Shown: one piece after another, positions 30,722 through 41,526 of the stretch | Layout: every line of letters begins with the position of its first letter | How positions within the stretch are numbered: position 1 is the first letter of the stretch | NCBI GenBank assembly: GCA_033964015.1 | Contig: CM066913.1 | Span: 26,128,790 to 26,192,789 of the forward strand | Direction: 5' to 3' | Length of the DNA: 64,000 bases | DNA from: Scolanthus callimorphus | Lineage: Eukaryota > Cnidaria > Anthozoa > Actiniaria > Edwardsiidae | The notes under the pieces: generated by a model | Seen by the model: only the letters and a program-made list of their open reading frames with translations | What the model was told of the DNA's origin: nothing | Database searches by the model: none | Program-made: the position numbers and the translations under genes

Positions 30722-32352
30722 TAGCCTGCGAGCCGGCTCTCCAGTGGGTTTTCCAGAGAAGAATTCGTTAGGGCGCGCGCGGGGTTCCTGTGTCGTCGAG
30801 ATTCCTGTGTCGCGAGGGGAGAGAGAAGAAAGGAGAGCCGGCAGGAAAGGCCCATGTTTTGTCGTGCCCGCCCCCGTCACGGCTCAACGCTTCGCATCGA
30901 ATAACATGCACAATACCTGTCAAATCTAGCCAATAAGCGGTCGGAACATGCAAACACAAAATGACAGCTTTCCTATTTACAGTTGTAATATCAAGTTGGT
31001 AATTTTAGCGTTCTTGTGGAGCTAACATGCTCGTCGAATTTCTCGCCGCTTCCTTCACTGTTTCTCTGTTTCTTTTTCCTGGAAATACACGCAAACGCTT
31101 GCTAATTAGACTGCTGGCATCAGCAGTAAGCGCTCGCTGTGCGTTTTGGTGAAGTTTTCATGCTGGGGATCTCGCTCGTCGAATTTCTCGCCGCTTTCAT
31201 GCCTATTTCAATCTATGTTATTTTCCCTGGAAATACACACGAACGCTTGCTACGCTTGCTAACACGAAGATGGTTTACCGGGACCTACCGAAACTGAAAG
31301 CAATCTCGTCAAAACAATCAACGCACAATTCCGTAGATGATCCTGCCGTGCTTGAGTTTACTAGTTTGAGTTTGAAAGAAAAGTTCGGTGTATCTGGCAA
31401 AGAACAAGTGACCTCCTCGACAGAAAATATATTTCTACCACCCAGAAGAGAGAAAAGACTCGGAGAAATTCGTGCATGCAAAGAATCTGTGTGTAATTTG
31501 AATATCATTTTGTAAATTCTGTGCCGTGGAAGAATCAGGAGATAGTGTTCAGGTTTAGCGTGAATTTCCGCCGCCTCTTCGCTCTCGATCGTAGCTCACT
31601 TTGCAGAGTCACACGACAGCGAGTCAATCAACGGCTGAAATTTAGCTTACAGAAGATTCTGGTTCTTACTAAATCACTGTAATGTTTCCTTATGTTTGGT
31701 GTTTTAATCACACAGACTTTTTGACCAAGCCGTGCTAAGGCTAAGAAAACGGAAACAGGAGAATTGCTCGGAAATAATATGTTTGTTTGTGAAGATTGCT
31801 TCGACAACAAGTCAAAATATTCGAAACTGCAAAGACAAAATTAAGCTTTCATTTATTAAGCTTATTAAACGTTTCGAATTTTTGTACTTTGGCTTTTTCA
31901 TCTTCTGAGATTCATCTTCCACGATAATACGCTCAACTGACTGTCTTCGGTCTTCGCTTGAGAGCGCGTCCAAAATTCAGCGCTTCGAGCCCCTTCTTCG
32001 CTATTCAAAATAAAAGGGCTTTCACCGTTGGCAAAATTGCAAGTATGTATCTCCTTTCAGTAAGGCAATCGATTGCTAAGCATGAAATAGTCAGGAATAG
32101 CTTTCTCGACTTAATAAACCACGTTGTTTTCCTTCAATGTCCCCGTGAATAAACTCACATCTGTTGAATGTTGACACATTTCTGACAGCTCATATGAGTT
32201 GGCCAATCAGCGGCCTCCGTTCGTCAGCGAACGGGAAGCATGAAAAAAGGTGGGCCTTTCCTGCCGGCTCTCCTTTCAGTGACACAGGAATCCCGCGCGC
32301 CAAAAAAATCGAATATCCGAAAAAACCCACTGGAGAGCCGGCTAGCAGGCTA
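30722..32352. mobile_element. Nested element with long TIR and 9-bp target duplication
   Basis: Ends are tagcctgcgagccggctctc (30722) and its near reverse complement gagagccggctagcaggcta (ending 32352); inverted homology continues inward about 130 bp. The 9-bp duplication actaaactt flanks it at 30713-30721 and 32353-32361, and removing the insert restores the host phrase ctaaacttgggtagtg. A 9-bp duplication with long TIR suggests a Mutator-like family. Inside, 31270-31515 (+) is an 81-codon open stretch starting MVYRDLPKLKAISSK, of unknown nature; no transposase seen, so non-autonomous. Confidence 0.75.
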
Positions 32353-32394
32353 ACTAAACTTGGGTAGTGTTGTCTAGGTCACCATAGGAGTGAA

Positions 32395-32960
32395 ATCTAG
32401 TGGTCACGTGATGTGACGTCATCAATGACGTCATCTATGCTTGAAAAATTAATATCTCGTGAAGGGAAGATTTTAAAACAACCAAACTTGGGTAGTGTTG
32501 TCTAGGTCACCAGAGGAGTGAAATAAAGTGGTCACGTGATGTGACGTCATCGATGACGTCATCTATGCTTGAAAAATTAATATATTGTGAAGGGGAGAGT
32601 CTAAAACAACCAAACTTGGGTAGTGTTGTCTAGGTCACCAGAGGAGTGAAATATAGTGGTCACGTGATGTGACGTCATCGATGACGTCATCTATGCTTGA
32701 AAAATTAATATCTCGTAAAGGGAATACTCTGAGACAACCAAACTTGGGTAGAATTGTCTAGGTCATTAGAGGATCGAAACAAAGTGGTCACGTGATGTGA
32801 CGTCACTGATGACGTCATCTATGTTTGAAAAATTTATTTCTCGTGAAGGGAAGGCTCTAAGACAACCAATTTGGTAGAATTGTCTAGGTCACCAGAGGAC
32901 TGCAACGTAGTGGTCTCATGAATGATGTGTGCGTCATAGAGACATCAACGATGACGCCAA
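32395..32960. repeat. ~128-bp tandem repeats with E-box and CRE palindromes
   Basis: CACGTG occurs at 32405, 32533, 32661 and 32789, each followed by gatgtgacgtcatcgatgacg or a close variant. Each repeat also has accaaacttgggtagtgttg and gaaaaattaatatctcgt. A fifth, degenerate copy is at about 32910-32960. Related single copies lie near 30290 and 30585 in the same element. Confidence 0.85.
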
Positions 32961-33083
32961 GCTTTATAAATGGCATAAAATTGACTGGCAGCTCCGCTTT
33001 TAGGCAGTGCCTAAATCTATATATTATTCCCCTGCTATATGTCGCGGGGGTTGAGGGTCGGTGGAAGCAAATGACTAGTGCAT

Positions 33084-33841
33084 GCTGTTGTCTCGCACCT
33101 CTCCCTTTTATTCAAGATCAAACTTTAAATCACCCGATCAAAGTAAGCAATAATAAATATCGAGTTAAGCTTAATTGTAAAGCCCTGCAAAAAGAAACCA
33201 AAAAGAGAACAAGAGAAGCAATTGATAACCTTACTTGGATTTGGAAGTTTTGTCGAAGGTTTGATTCATGTTCGTTTGTCTGCTTTGCATTCGTGTACAG
33301 TTTAGAAATCAGTTCTATAGCTTTCTGTTGCCGTTGAGATGACAAGGATTTGAATTTATGATTCACATGCTCCAAGCCTTAAAGGCCTGCAGGTACAGGT
33401 TCGCTGCGCAACAGCAACACGTACACCATCCCCATGGAAAAACAGCTCTTTTGTTTTATGCCGTAGAACGATTAATTGCTGACCATTACTCCTTTAGAAC
33501 CACTCAAAGACTAAATATTTTAGGTTTAATTTTTTTTTTAAACCAAATCAGGCGAATCAGGGGCCCCTGACTAAATGGTTTTGTAGGAAAGCAGGAAGCG
33601 TGGAATCATTATCGGGTGAAAACGTCCCATCTGCTCGAGTGGCCGCCATTTTGGTTCTGGTGCTGCATTCCTAAATCAGCAGGCTTGGCTCCTTATTCAG
33701 CTGGTAGAAATGATCATTTGGGCTCGCTTGAAGCGGCATTCCTAAATTTAGGAAAGTGTGGTTGAAGCGTATTAGGAGATGTGAGTAGGGTGGGATTGGT
33801 GTGTGGATCGAATTCGACCCACACACCCAAACAGCAATCCA
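33084..33841. other. No gene recognised
   Basis: Unique-looking sequence. 33800-33830 has a small palindrome (gggtcgaattcgatcc type). Nothing coding supported. Confidence 0.4.
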
Positions 33842-33931
33842 CAGAATGGGACTATAGGATTATGATGCGTCTTTTGTCACGCAATACGGTATTGTGACGT
33901 CATAATGAGTAACCCCTATAGTCCCATTCTG
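33842..33931. repeat. 90-bp inverted-repeat element
   Basis: The 17-bp arms cagaatgggactatagg (33842-33858) and cctatagtcccattctg (33915-33931) are perfect reverse complements around a 56-bp loop containing tgacgtcata. A tiny MITE-like hairpin. Confidence 0.75.
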
Positions 33932-35165
33932 AAAAAACTACAATTTTGATTTTATAACATCGTCATGGTCCCTGCTTCGATACATTCATCGTCTGGCTGT
34001 TTGAATCCCACTAACTTTGACCATATATGGTCAATTGGCGGGAAATTTGAATTTCATTTATTAGCTGTAACTTCTTGCCATTTTATCCGATTGAAACGGG
34101 GTTTTCACGGTATATATGCTCTTCGTGCAGGAAACAATATCTGTAACATTTGGACATGGTTTAACAATTTTTAGCGCTGTTACTAAAAATATATGCCACT
34201 TATGACGTCATAATTAAAAAAAAAACTTCAAAAAGAACCTTACATTTGTATTTTTATGTAGAAGAAATTGCCTACATAACATTTTATTATGTTTAGCCTA
34301 ACTTGTAATAGAAATTTCTTCTCTGTCAGCCAAAATAAATTTCAAGATGCTTCCGGGAGGAAAAGCCATAGCAACCGACCATTGTGATTGTTTTAATGGA
34401 AAGCCGTCGTTATCACTGTTTTATCTCTTTCTGTGTGCATTTGTCAGAAATGGCAGAAATGGATAAAAACTCCTAATTACGTTACTCTGAACAAAAGGTT
34501 TGTTAACAAAAGTGTTTTGTTCTATAGAAATTATATCCAATAGCAGCGCAACACAACGCGTCACCTTTTCTGAGGCTTGGCAGTGGGATATTTGAATTTC
34601 AGATTGCTTCCATGCTAGCCGTGTAAACATATCTGCGGAATAGTTGCGCATTTTGTAAACCACATGGCCATGAGCAATATTTGGGATGAACGTTAAACAT
34701 CGTCCATGGGATAGACAAAGAAAGGTAAATAAGTAATGTTTCCGATTGAAGTACATTTTTGCTTAATTTGAGTTTCTGTAGTGAATAAAACTGGCGCACA
34801 TGATTGAATCATAGTATAATGTTTCTCACTGTTTTGCTTTTGCTTTTAGCCCTAAAAGTAGCTTATAATTGTATTCGTTCCTAACATGCATTTTCTTCAA
34901 TTTAGATTGGGCAGTTCATTCCCTGGATATTACTGCAAGCCGGCGAAATGTAACAAGCAATGACAATATTCGTGAGTTTGAACTTTTTCTTGAAATAACA
35001 AAGGGAAGAATACAATTTGTATTGAATAGCATTGAACTGATTTGAAATGGATTGAACATGATTGTATTGATTGTTTACATTAAAAATTTCGTTACGATAG
35101 TCAATGGATACAGTTGTACTTTCGTGTACTTTTGAGACAGAAAAGTAGTGCACAATTTAAAATTG
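33932..35165. other. No gene recognised
   Basis: AT-rich, with several short open stretches but no recognisable protein, RNA or repeat. Confidence 0.4.
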
Positions 35166-35174
35166 CTTTTTGGG

Positions 35175-35401
35175 CATTCTCGAACCCAGAGCTCCCCGGC
35201 TCGTAACCTCAACCTCGCAGGGGAGGCTCTGGTGACAGCCATTGACGCATGCGCGAGACTTAATGCAGAGCCGTTGAGAAAAAGACCTTTCAGCGCATGC
35301 TCCAACGCTCAAAATTAGCCAATCACCGACGACCCTCAAATGGATGTCCCCAGAGCCTCCCCTGCGAGCAGACGAGCCGGGGAGCTCTGGGTACGAGAAT
35401 G
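35175..35401. mobile_element. CATTCTCG-TIR element, copy 1, 9-bp target duplication
   Basis: Ends are cattctcg-aacccagagctc and the reverse complement gagctctgggtacgagaatg. ctttttggg flanks it at 35166-35174 and 35402-35410. Inner sequence has tgacgcatgcgcgagact. Related copies are at 37582-37802 and about 62920-63090. Non-coding. Confidence 0.85.
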
Positions 35402-35460
35402 CTTTTTGGGGGGACTTATTATTTAATTATTGCACTAGAATAATGTAAAAGTGATTTGAT

Positions 35461-35566
35461 TAATTTAGAGGAGCGTGTAGCTTAATGTTAGACCCGGTAC
35501 AGGTTTTACATTTGGATGTAAGACCTGTACAGGGTTTTACATTCAGCCCCACACTCCCCTAAATTA
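35461..35566. repeat. Fold-back element, ~50-bp arms
   Basis: taatttagaggagcgtgtag at the left matches the reverse complement of the right end (ccacactcccctaaatta). The centre is gtacaggttttacat-ttg-gatgtaagacctgtac. The whole stretch folds into one imperfect hairpin. Confidence 0.7.
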
Positions 35567-35577
35567 AACAAATACCA

Positions 35578-35720
35578 ATCCCAACGGGCTGATTGGTAGT
35601 TGGTAGAGCGGCGGTCTAGATACCCGAAGGTCGTGGGTTCGAGTGCAGCCTGGATTTTTTTCATATCCAGGTAGTTTTCTCTGTACTCCGGCGGATTAGC
35701 GTAAAAATTGCGCACTTTTG
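35578..35720 (+). repeat. tRNA-derived SINE-like sequence
   Basis: tagttggtagagcggcggtc looks like a Pol III A box and gggttcgagtgc is a B box about 35 bp downstream, the spacing of a tRNA. The anticodon and T arms do not pair well, so it is not a working tRNA. The tail ctccggcggattagcgtaaa recurs reversed near 53850-53865, which fits a dispersed SINE family. Confidence 0.5.
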
Positions 35721-36548
35721 GCTAAAGACACCAAACTTTGCATGTCAATAGTTTTCAGTATTTTATTTAAAATAAGATATGGAGGCACGCTAAGTTTTAT
35801 TCATAGCGAAAGCTAGAACAGTTTTAATGTGAACCATTGTTTTGCCATTGGCAGCTATCTTTGAATCCTTTGTTATAGTCCAGTCAATCTGTGGTTTGGG
35901 TTCGAACAAATTGCAATATAATTTGTTTCACCGGGAAATTATCGATGGTGGTAACCTTATCAACATACTAAAAGTTCTAAAAAATTCTCCCAGCGCATTT
36001 GCTTTTACAGAGCATTTCCTAAATCATGCAAAAACCACAGGGTACCCGCGTCATGAATATGATTTTTTTGCTCAAAACATAGCTAAATGATTTGCTATTT
36101 GAACACTTTATCGTCGGAGTTTATTCGAGTGGGAGCTAACGTCAGTACTGTGTTAAAAGTCGCCTTTTTCTCACGTGATACAGGCTATGTTTAATCACTG
36201 ACCCTGTTTGTTGAAGACCCGGTAATAAGAGTCTCGAAACATTTGTCGAAAACCACACAGAAAGACAAAAACTCGATCGCGATGCCTTTGCAAGACGCAA
36301 GCAACCCTAGCCGATAGAATCCCAGTTTATCCTAAATGAGAGACACTGCGGTCCGAAAAAAAAGATATATCAACCGTTTTTATTACGAGCATGATGAAAC
36401 GCTTTCTTTCTTACGTATATTGATGACTATCTGCGTGAAAACATCAAAGTACGGCCAGCAGGTCTTTGTCATTATCTACTAATACTGTTGAAGCAGAGCT
36501 GCATTCAATTAGCAGATCCGCATCGCATCTAAAGCATGGACAGTAATC

Positions 36549-36711
36549 AGGGGCGTAGCTAGAAGGGGTTCCTGGGGTGCATGTGACCCCCCCCCCCCAT
36601 TTCAGAAGAAAAATACAGTAGACATTTAGAAAAAAATTCGGTAAGCTGGAAAAGGGCGGCATACATTTGAACAGATGTGATTCCCCTTTCTCAAAACCTG
36701 GCTACGCCCCT
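36549..36711. mobile_element. AGGGGCGTAGC-TIR element (163 bp)
   Basis: aggggcgtagct at the left and ggctacgcccct at the right are reverse complements. C-rich run inside (36587-36598). No coding. Confidence 0.7.
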
Positions 36712-37581
36712 CGTAGTGCATCCAGCTGACCCCTCCGAATTACGAATTTTGTAATCAAAAATTAACTGTCGAATTGGTTTTGACGTTTTTGCCTTCCTTA
36801 ATCATCTTTTAAAACTATGCAGCCAGGCTGCACTATTTAAAGTGCATGATTTTGGCGGGAGCGAGAACACACGTGCGACACAGAAAGAACTACAGATTCA
36901 GAAAACAACACGGCAGAGAGAGGAGCAAATTGAAATGAATGCTGAAAAATGATTCATAAAGCCAGATATTTCACTTCGAAATATGCTCCGATGCATTTTT
37001 GTATTTCTTCTCCAGTGCAACAGTCAGGCCCGGCCAGGGTTTTTAGAGGTATTTCAGGTATTTGGTATATTTTGTGTTTCTTTTAGGGTATTTGACATCT
37101 TGTCTAAAAGTAATTTTGGCATTTTTTTTCATTTGTTCGGAGCAATTTATAAAAGAATAGAAGCCGAACTCTGAGTAGCTACATGCCCATTACCACATAA
37201 TCTGCGGAATCCCACTTTTTCGCTGATAGGCCTCGGAGCAGGTATGTCACGAGTAACGAAGCTGAGAACTTAGAGGAGACATCTCATGGAGAGTGTTAAC
37301 AAGTTTGCGCCTCTTGAGACTGAAAAAGGTCCAAATACACTCGGATCGTTGGGAGATTACTTCATAGCGCCGGGAACATTTTGGGCATGAGAAAGGGGGA
37401 ACCTCGAATCATAAATCCCCAAAGGGGTACCACAACAAATTTTCGAAGAACTTATTGCAGCAACAACTATATCATTTGCGCTTTTCAGAAGTCTAGTCGG
37501 TCATTATTGAGCACGTTAAAAATTTCAGCGCGTTTCGCGCGCATCGTAATAGCATCTAATATGCAGAACATGGACGCCCAT
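36712..37581. other. No gene recognised
   Basis: Contains aggtatttcaggtatttggtat near 37050 (short repeats of ggtattt). No supported gene. Confidence 0.4.
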
Positions 37582-37802
37582 CATTCTCGTACCCAGAGCT
37601 CCCCGGCTCGTCTCCTCGCAGGGGAGGCTCTGGTGACATCCATTTGAGGACCATTGCTGATTGGCTGGTTTTGAACGTTGGTGCATGCGCAGAAAGATCT
37701 TTCTCTCAACGGCTCTGTATCAAATCTCGCGCATGCGTCAGTGGCTGTCACCAGAGCCTCCCCCGCGAGGAGACGAGCCGGGGAGCTCTGGGTAAGAGAA
37801 TG
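37582..37802. mobile_element. CATTCTCG-TIR element, copy 2
   Basis: Same ends as 35175-35401, with ggacgcccat directly repeated at 37572-37581 and 37803-37812. The inner part shares ttgctgattggctggttttg and gcatgcgtcagtggctgtca with the copy near 62950. Confidence 0.85.
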
Positions 37803-38739
37803 GGACGCCCATCTAATATGCAAGCAATGGAACAATACGACCGACCGCACTGTGTTTTTTATTGAGACTACGAATGTAATTACAAAAAAATGTATCTTGG
37901 CGGCCAGGAGAAACAAACTCTCCCTTTCCCAAAAAAACGCTCTGTAAATAGGCCTCGGAGCAGTCTCGGTTCGAAAGAAGACGCCTTATTATTAGGTAAG
38001 CGGGACTTCGACTACGAGGATAGAGAATCTTCATTTGGACCCGCGTTTCACGCACATCAAGAATACTTAATTCGGGCTTTGTTTTACTATTTAACAATTA
38101 GTCGCCTCAGGCTCCGTGATTATCGGCGAATAGTCGCCGAGACGAAGTTGTTTTTGTTGGTCTCTTTCACGATCATAACAAAACTCGCGCGTGCACTCCA
38201 AATCCTTTCAATGTTGTTATCACCTGTAGGTGATTATAGCGAGAGAAAACGAACCTCTCGACCAATTAGCGCGCGGAAATTCTTATAATCACTTGAGTAA
38301 TTTTACTAAACCAGAAACATATAAGTGAGTTATATGTTTCTGACTAAACACAATTAATGGTATGGTCATATACTTTTTCTCTGAGGCTTGATGAAATGCT
38401 TTTATAAAACGTCAGTGCGCGCGAAGCGCGCAACAAAAGAGATCTTTCTGTAAAATGTCTTCCGCTAGTTTAAATACGGGAACACGAAAACGTTTAACAG
38501 CTCTTTGGGAGATCACGTTAGTTATTTCACTTTTAGAGGGACCAATTTCGACCCATGTATGCTCAAAATCCTTCGACCCCTGTAAATTTGGGCGCTGGTC
38601 TTACCATATTTTGACTGCTCAGCGCAGCCTGCGACGGCCTCTGAAATCGCGTCGCAGAGAAAGTAGAAAAAGCTACAAAATCGTGCAGCTCTTAGTGTCT
38701 TCCCAAATAGACTGTCCTGGAACACTCCTTGCTGTTTGA
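37803..38739. other. No gene recognised; one 13-bp inverted repeat
   Basis: 38312-38324 (cagaaacatataa) and 38330-38342 are exact reverse complements. Open stretches at 37890-38288 and 38455-38739 (+) have no recognisable domain and are not called. Confidence 0.4.
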
Positions 38740-38870
38740 CGGAATAAAGGCAGTACTGATATACAAGTGTCTCAATGGACTGGTCCCTTTTTACCCATCG
38801 CTGCACGAAGCGCAGCTGTTATAACGGCGCCGAATTATGGAACGAGCTCCCCCCGGTCCTGTTAGTTTTA
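38740..38870 (+). pseudogene. LINE RT C-terminal scrap
   Basis: Reads LNGLVPFYPSLHEAQLL, then in another frame GAELWNELPP, which matches the order of LNDLAPPYLKDLL ... APRLWNELPSSV in the LINE at 43621-47243. Very short and broken. Confidence 0.4.
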
Positions 38871-39121
38871 ATATATTGGTGAAGTTTGCGGTTTGTCACT
38901 TCTCAAGATGAAAATAATTGTACCAGAAGATGAATATCAGGTATCTTTAAAACGTTTTGAGGTAGGCGGTATTTTAATGCTGTTCCAATTGTGGGTATCT
39001 TGAGAAAAATATCGGATGTTCCCGAAAAAATATTGGGACAGACGTAGACAAACGCCAAAATATTCGGACAGTAGACAAACCACTACCAGTAGAAAAAGAA
39101 TTATTGAACTCATGTAAAATA

Positions 39122-39276
39122 CAGTAAAAACCCGCGTATAAGAACCTACGTTTTCTTGGTTTAGGCTAAATAATTTTTGAATTATTTCTCTCATGTTTAC
39201 TGTAAGGTTCTTATAAAACGTGTAGTAAAACTGGGGAAATTGAGGCTACCAGGTTCTTATATGTGGGTTTTTACTG
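39122..39276. mobile_element. Tc1/mariner-type MITE (155 bp, TA target)
   Basis: cagtaaaaacccgcgtataagaacct-like left end and the reversed aggttcttatatgtggg-tttttactg right end, TA on both sides (39120-39121 and 39277-39278). No coding. Confidence 0.8.
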
Positions 39277-39778
39277 TAGCAGAACCCGCTAAATAGAACA
39301 GAGAGTAGCGGGACTTTCTTACAAAACGCAGACAAGCACTGTAGGCTCACTGTCACAAGGCTAGACATGCAGCTTTCCAATTTTAAAGCAAAGCGACGAG
39401 AAATCACTTATCTAACGTATCAGTGCATTGTGAATATAAAAGAAAATAAAAAATATTTCTAAAAGTTCATAGACGTCATAGAAAAATTAGTTTACCAAGA
39501 CCCTTTTTTCAGGCAGCATGCTGGCCGTACGTATCACAGACCTTACAATACATGCCGCTTGGTGCACAAAATAGCTGATAATACTTGTTTGGCAATAAAA
39601 ATATATTTAGTTCTCATATGGATATATAGTTCATGTAGAAAAAAACATATTAAGGAAAGAACGGCCGAAAACGGCACTTCAATCATTTTTCTCGACGCGG
39701 GTACCCTGTGGTTTTTACTTGATTTAGGAAATGCTCTGTAAAAGCAAATGCGCGGAGAATTTTTTAGAACTTTTAGCT

Positions 39779-40330
39779 TTGTGTTTGTGCGCGGCTTTAT
39801 GTATGTTGGAGGGAGTATTCGGACCAGGATTCCAGTTGATAGAGCAAAATGAAAATATAAAAAAATGAAAATAAATGAAAAATGGGATTTGAAAAATCTT
39901 ATGTGTTTGTGTGTGGTTTTATGTATGCTGGAGGGAGTATTAGTATCAGGACTCCAGTTGATAGAGCAAACTAAAAATAAAAATGGGATTTAAAAATCTA
40001 TATATAAAAAATATATAGCGATAAAGATAAAAATGAATAAAAAACAAAAAATATTTTTAATAAATAAATAAATAAATAATAAATAAAAATAAGAAAATAA
40101 ATAAATAAACAAGCTTGTGCGTCGGTCTGTGTGCTTTCTTTATCTGCTCTAGTGGAGAAAATAAAAATAGAAATAGAAATAAATAAAAGGATAAGGAATG
40201 AGTATGGAAATACATAAATAAATGAATGAATGAATGATTGAATAAATAAATATAAAATAAAAAGTAAAGGCCTGTGTGTTGGTGTGTAAAAAATATTGAA
40301 AATGAAAAATAATGTGATGTATTGCCAAGG
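39779..40330. repeat. A-rich region with ~122-bp tandem duplication
   Basis: gtgtttgtgcgcggctttat (39781) and gtgtttgtgtgtggttttat (39903) begin two copies, each with ggagggagtatt and ccagttgatagagcaaa. Weaker echoes are near 40110 and 40273. Between them are A-rich runs and aaataaataaat microsatellite. Confidence 0.7.
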
Positions 40331-41526
40331 CACCGTAAGACTATCGAGACTTAAAAAATGTCCTGCTTTAATATCACACCGAAAAGTCCAACAAAATACA
40401 TATACAGAATTTACTACTGAGTGGATTCAGTCATTGTAGTGGTTGCGAGTGAATGTTTAATTTCCCTTATCTGTGTTGCGAGCAGTTAGTGTGTTGAGTG
40501 CGTGACAGGATGGCCGTTGAAAACGCGCGCAAAGAAGAATTACTGTATGATGCAAGAGTATGTACGGATGCAGATAAAAGTATGTTGCAGTCAAGTGGAA
40601 TAGGGGGAGAGAACTGTAATAGTATGATGTGAATGAACATAAATTTGTCAATAGCAACATTTTCATTGCGAGTTGTAATAATGAACATATCAAGTTTTGA
40701 AGGCCAGAGTCAGCCCACTGAGGGAATAGAGACCATACGTAGGCTTGAACGATTAAAGTCCTCAGGGGACGAGTGATCGTTGTAGATTTAACCGGGGGAC
40801 AGAGGCAAAAGGGGGAACCGGGGGAAGGGGCCTACGAGAACGGAGGAAAAGGTAAGGGGCGCATGGTTTCCCAACCATGTGCGTCTAGTGTAAAAGGGAG
40901 ATAGAGAGGTGTGAAAACCGGTTAAATCCGCCTGTGTTTCGAAATATACGGAAGATCTTCACATATATCTCGCCCCTACACAGGCGGCTAAGCGTGTGGT
41001 CTCGAGGAAAAGAAAAATAGCTGCAGGTTTGTCTTACCTTTTCTTCGTGATTGTGATGGAACTATGCTCATTGCCTTTTCAGTAGGAGTGATTGAGACGA
41101 GATGGGTGTAATGCATGTGAGCACCGATGGAAGGATATGATATGATTGTTTTGTTTTTCTTCAGTCTGATGAGTGTGTTTTCAAGTGACACGTTCTCTGA
41201 CATCCGTAATTTTCCGTTTATCGCATGATCCGTGGAATGTAGAAGAGATAGCAGATATGTATGTAGATCTTAGTGCGAGAAATTGCGCGCGCGATAGAAA
41301 TGTGATGAAGTAAAATATGATTAAATGTATGCTGAGAGAAAGTGAAGTTGTTTGGATTTTGTGGATTCGTACTAAAAAAGGAATCCTGTAGATTTGCGTG
41401 GGGTCTTCGAGGTAAAGCGTACCGGGTTCCCTGTGGCGTGAGTGGCCTGCGACCCTGTAAAGGGTTGTATTTCATAAACTAAAACAAAACTATATCTAAA
41501 GGTACAAAGTTCGTAACTACTTAGCT
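40331..41526. other. 3' flank of BEL element; no LTR recognised
   Basis: This should hold the 3' LTR of the minus-strand BEL element, but I see no copy of the right-hand LTR ends (tgtaacgcc ... ggccgttaca). A stem ccgcctgtgt (40928-40937) / acacaggcgg (40977-40986) bounds a ~60-bp hairpin. G-rich and A-rich runs lie near 40795-40860. Confidence 0.4.

Larger units (their letters stand above)
30182..33026. mobile_element. AGCGGAGCTCC-TIR element, large copy
   Basis: The left end is atagcggagctcc (30182-30194) with gagcggagcaccatag just inside. The right end is agctccgcttttaggcagtg and ctaaatctatatatta (32989-33026). The same two ends bound 57078-57720 and, reversed, 55352-55634. Inside are a CACGTG/TGACGTCA tandem repeat and a nested element. 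No protein recognised. Confidence 0.65.
30001..33083. mobile_element. Outer element of a three-level nest
   Basis: The arm at 30001-30050 (gcattagtcatttgcttcca, then ccaaccctcaaccccc) returns as its reverse complement at 33030-33083 (ttgagggtcggtggaagcaa, then atgactagtgcatg). The 2.85-kb element 30182-33026 interrupts what was probably a short inverted-repeat element. No coding. Confidence 0.65.

Noticed and set aside
35588..35660. Possible tRNA gene
   Set aside because: A and B boxes are present, but the anticodon and T stems do not pair; better explained as a tRNA-derived SINE.
37890..38739. Two plus-strand open stretches of 94-132 codons
   Set aside because: No domain, splice context or codon pattern that distinguishes them from chance.
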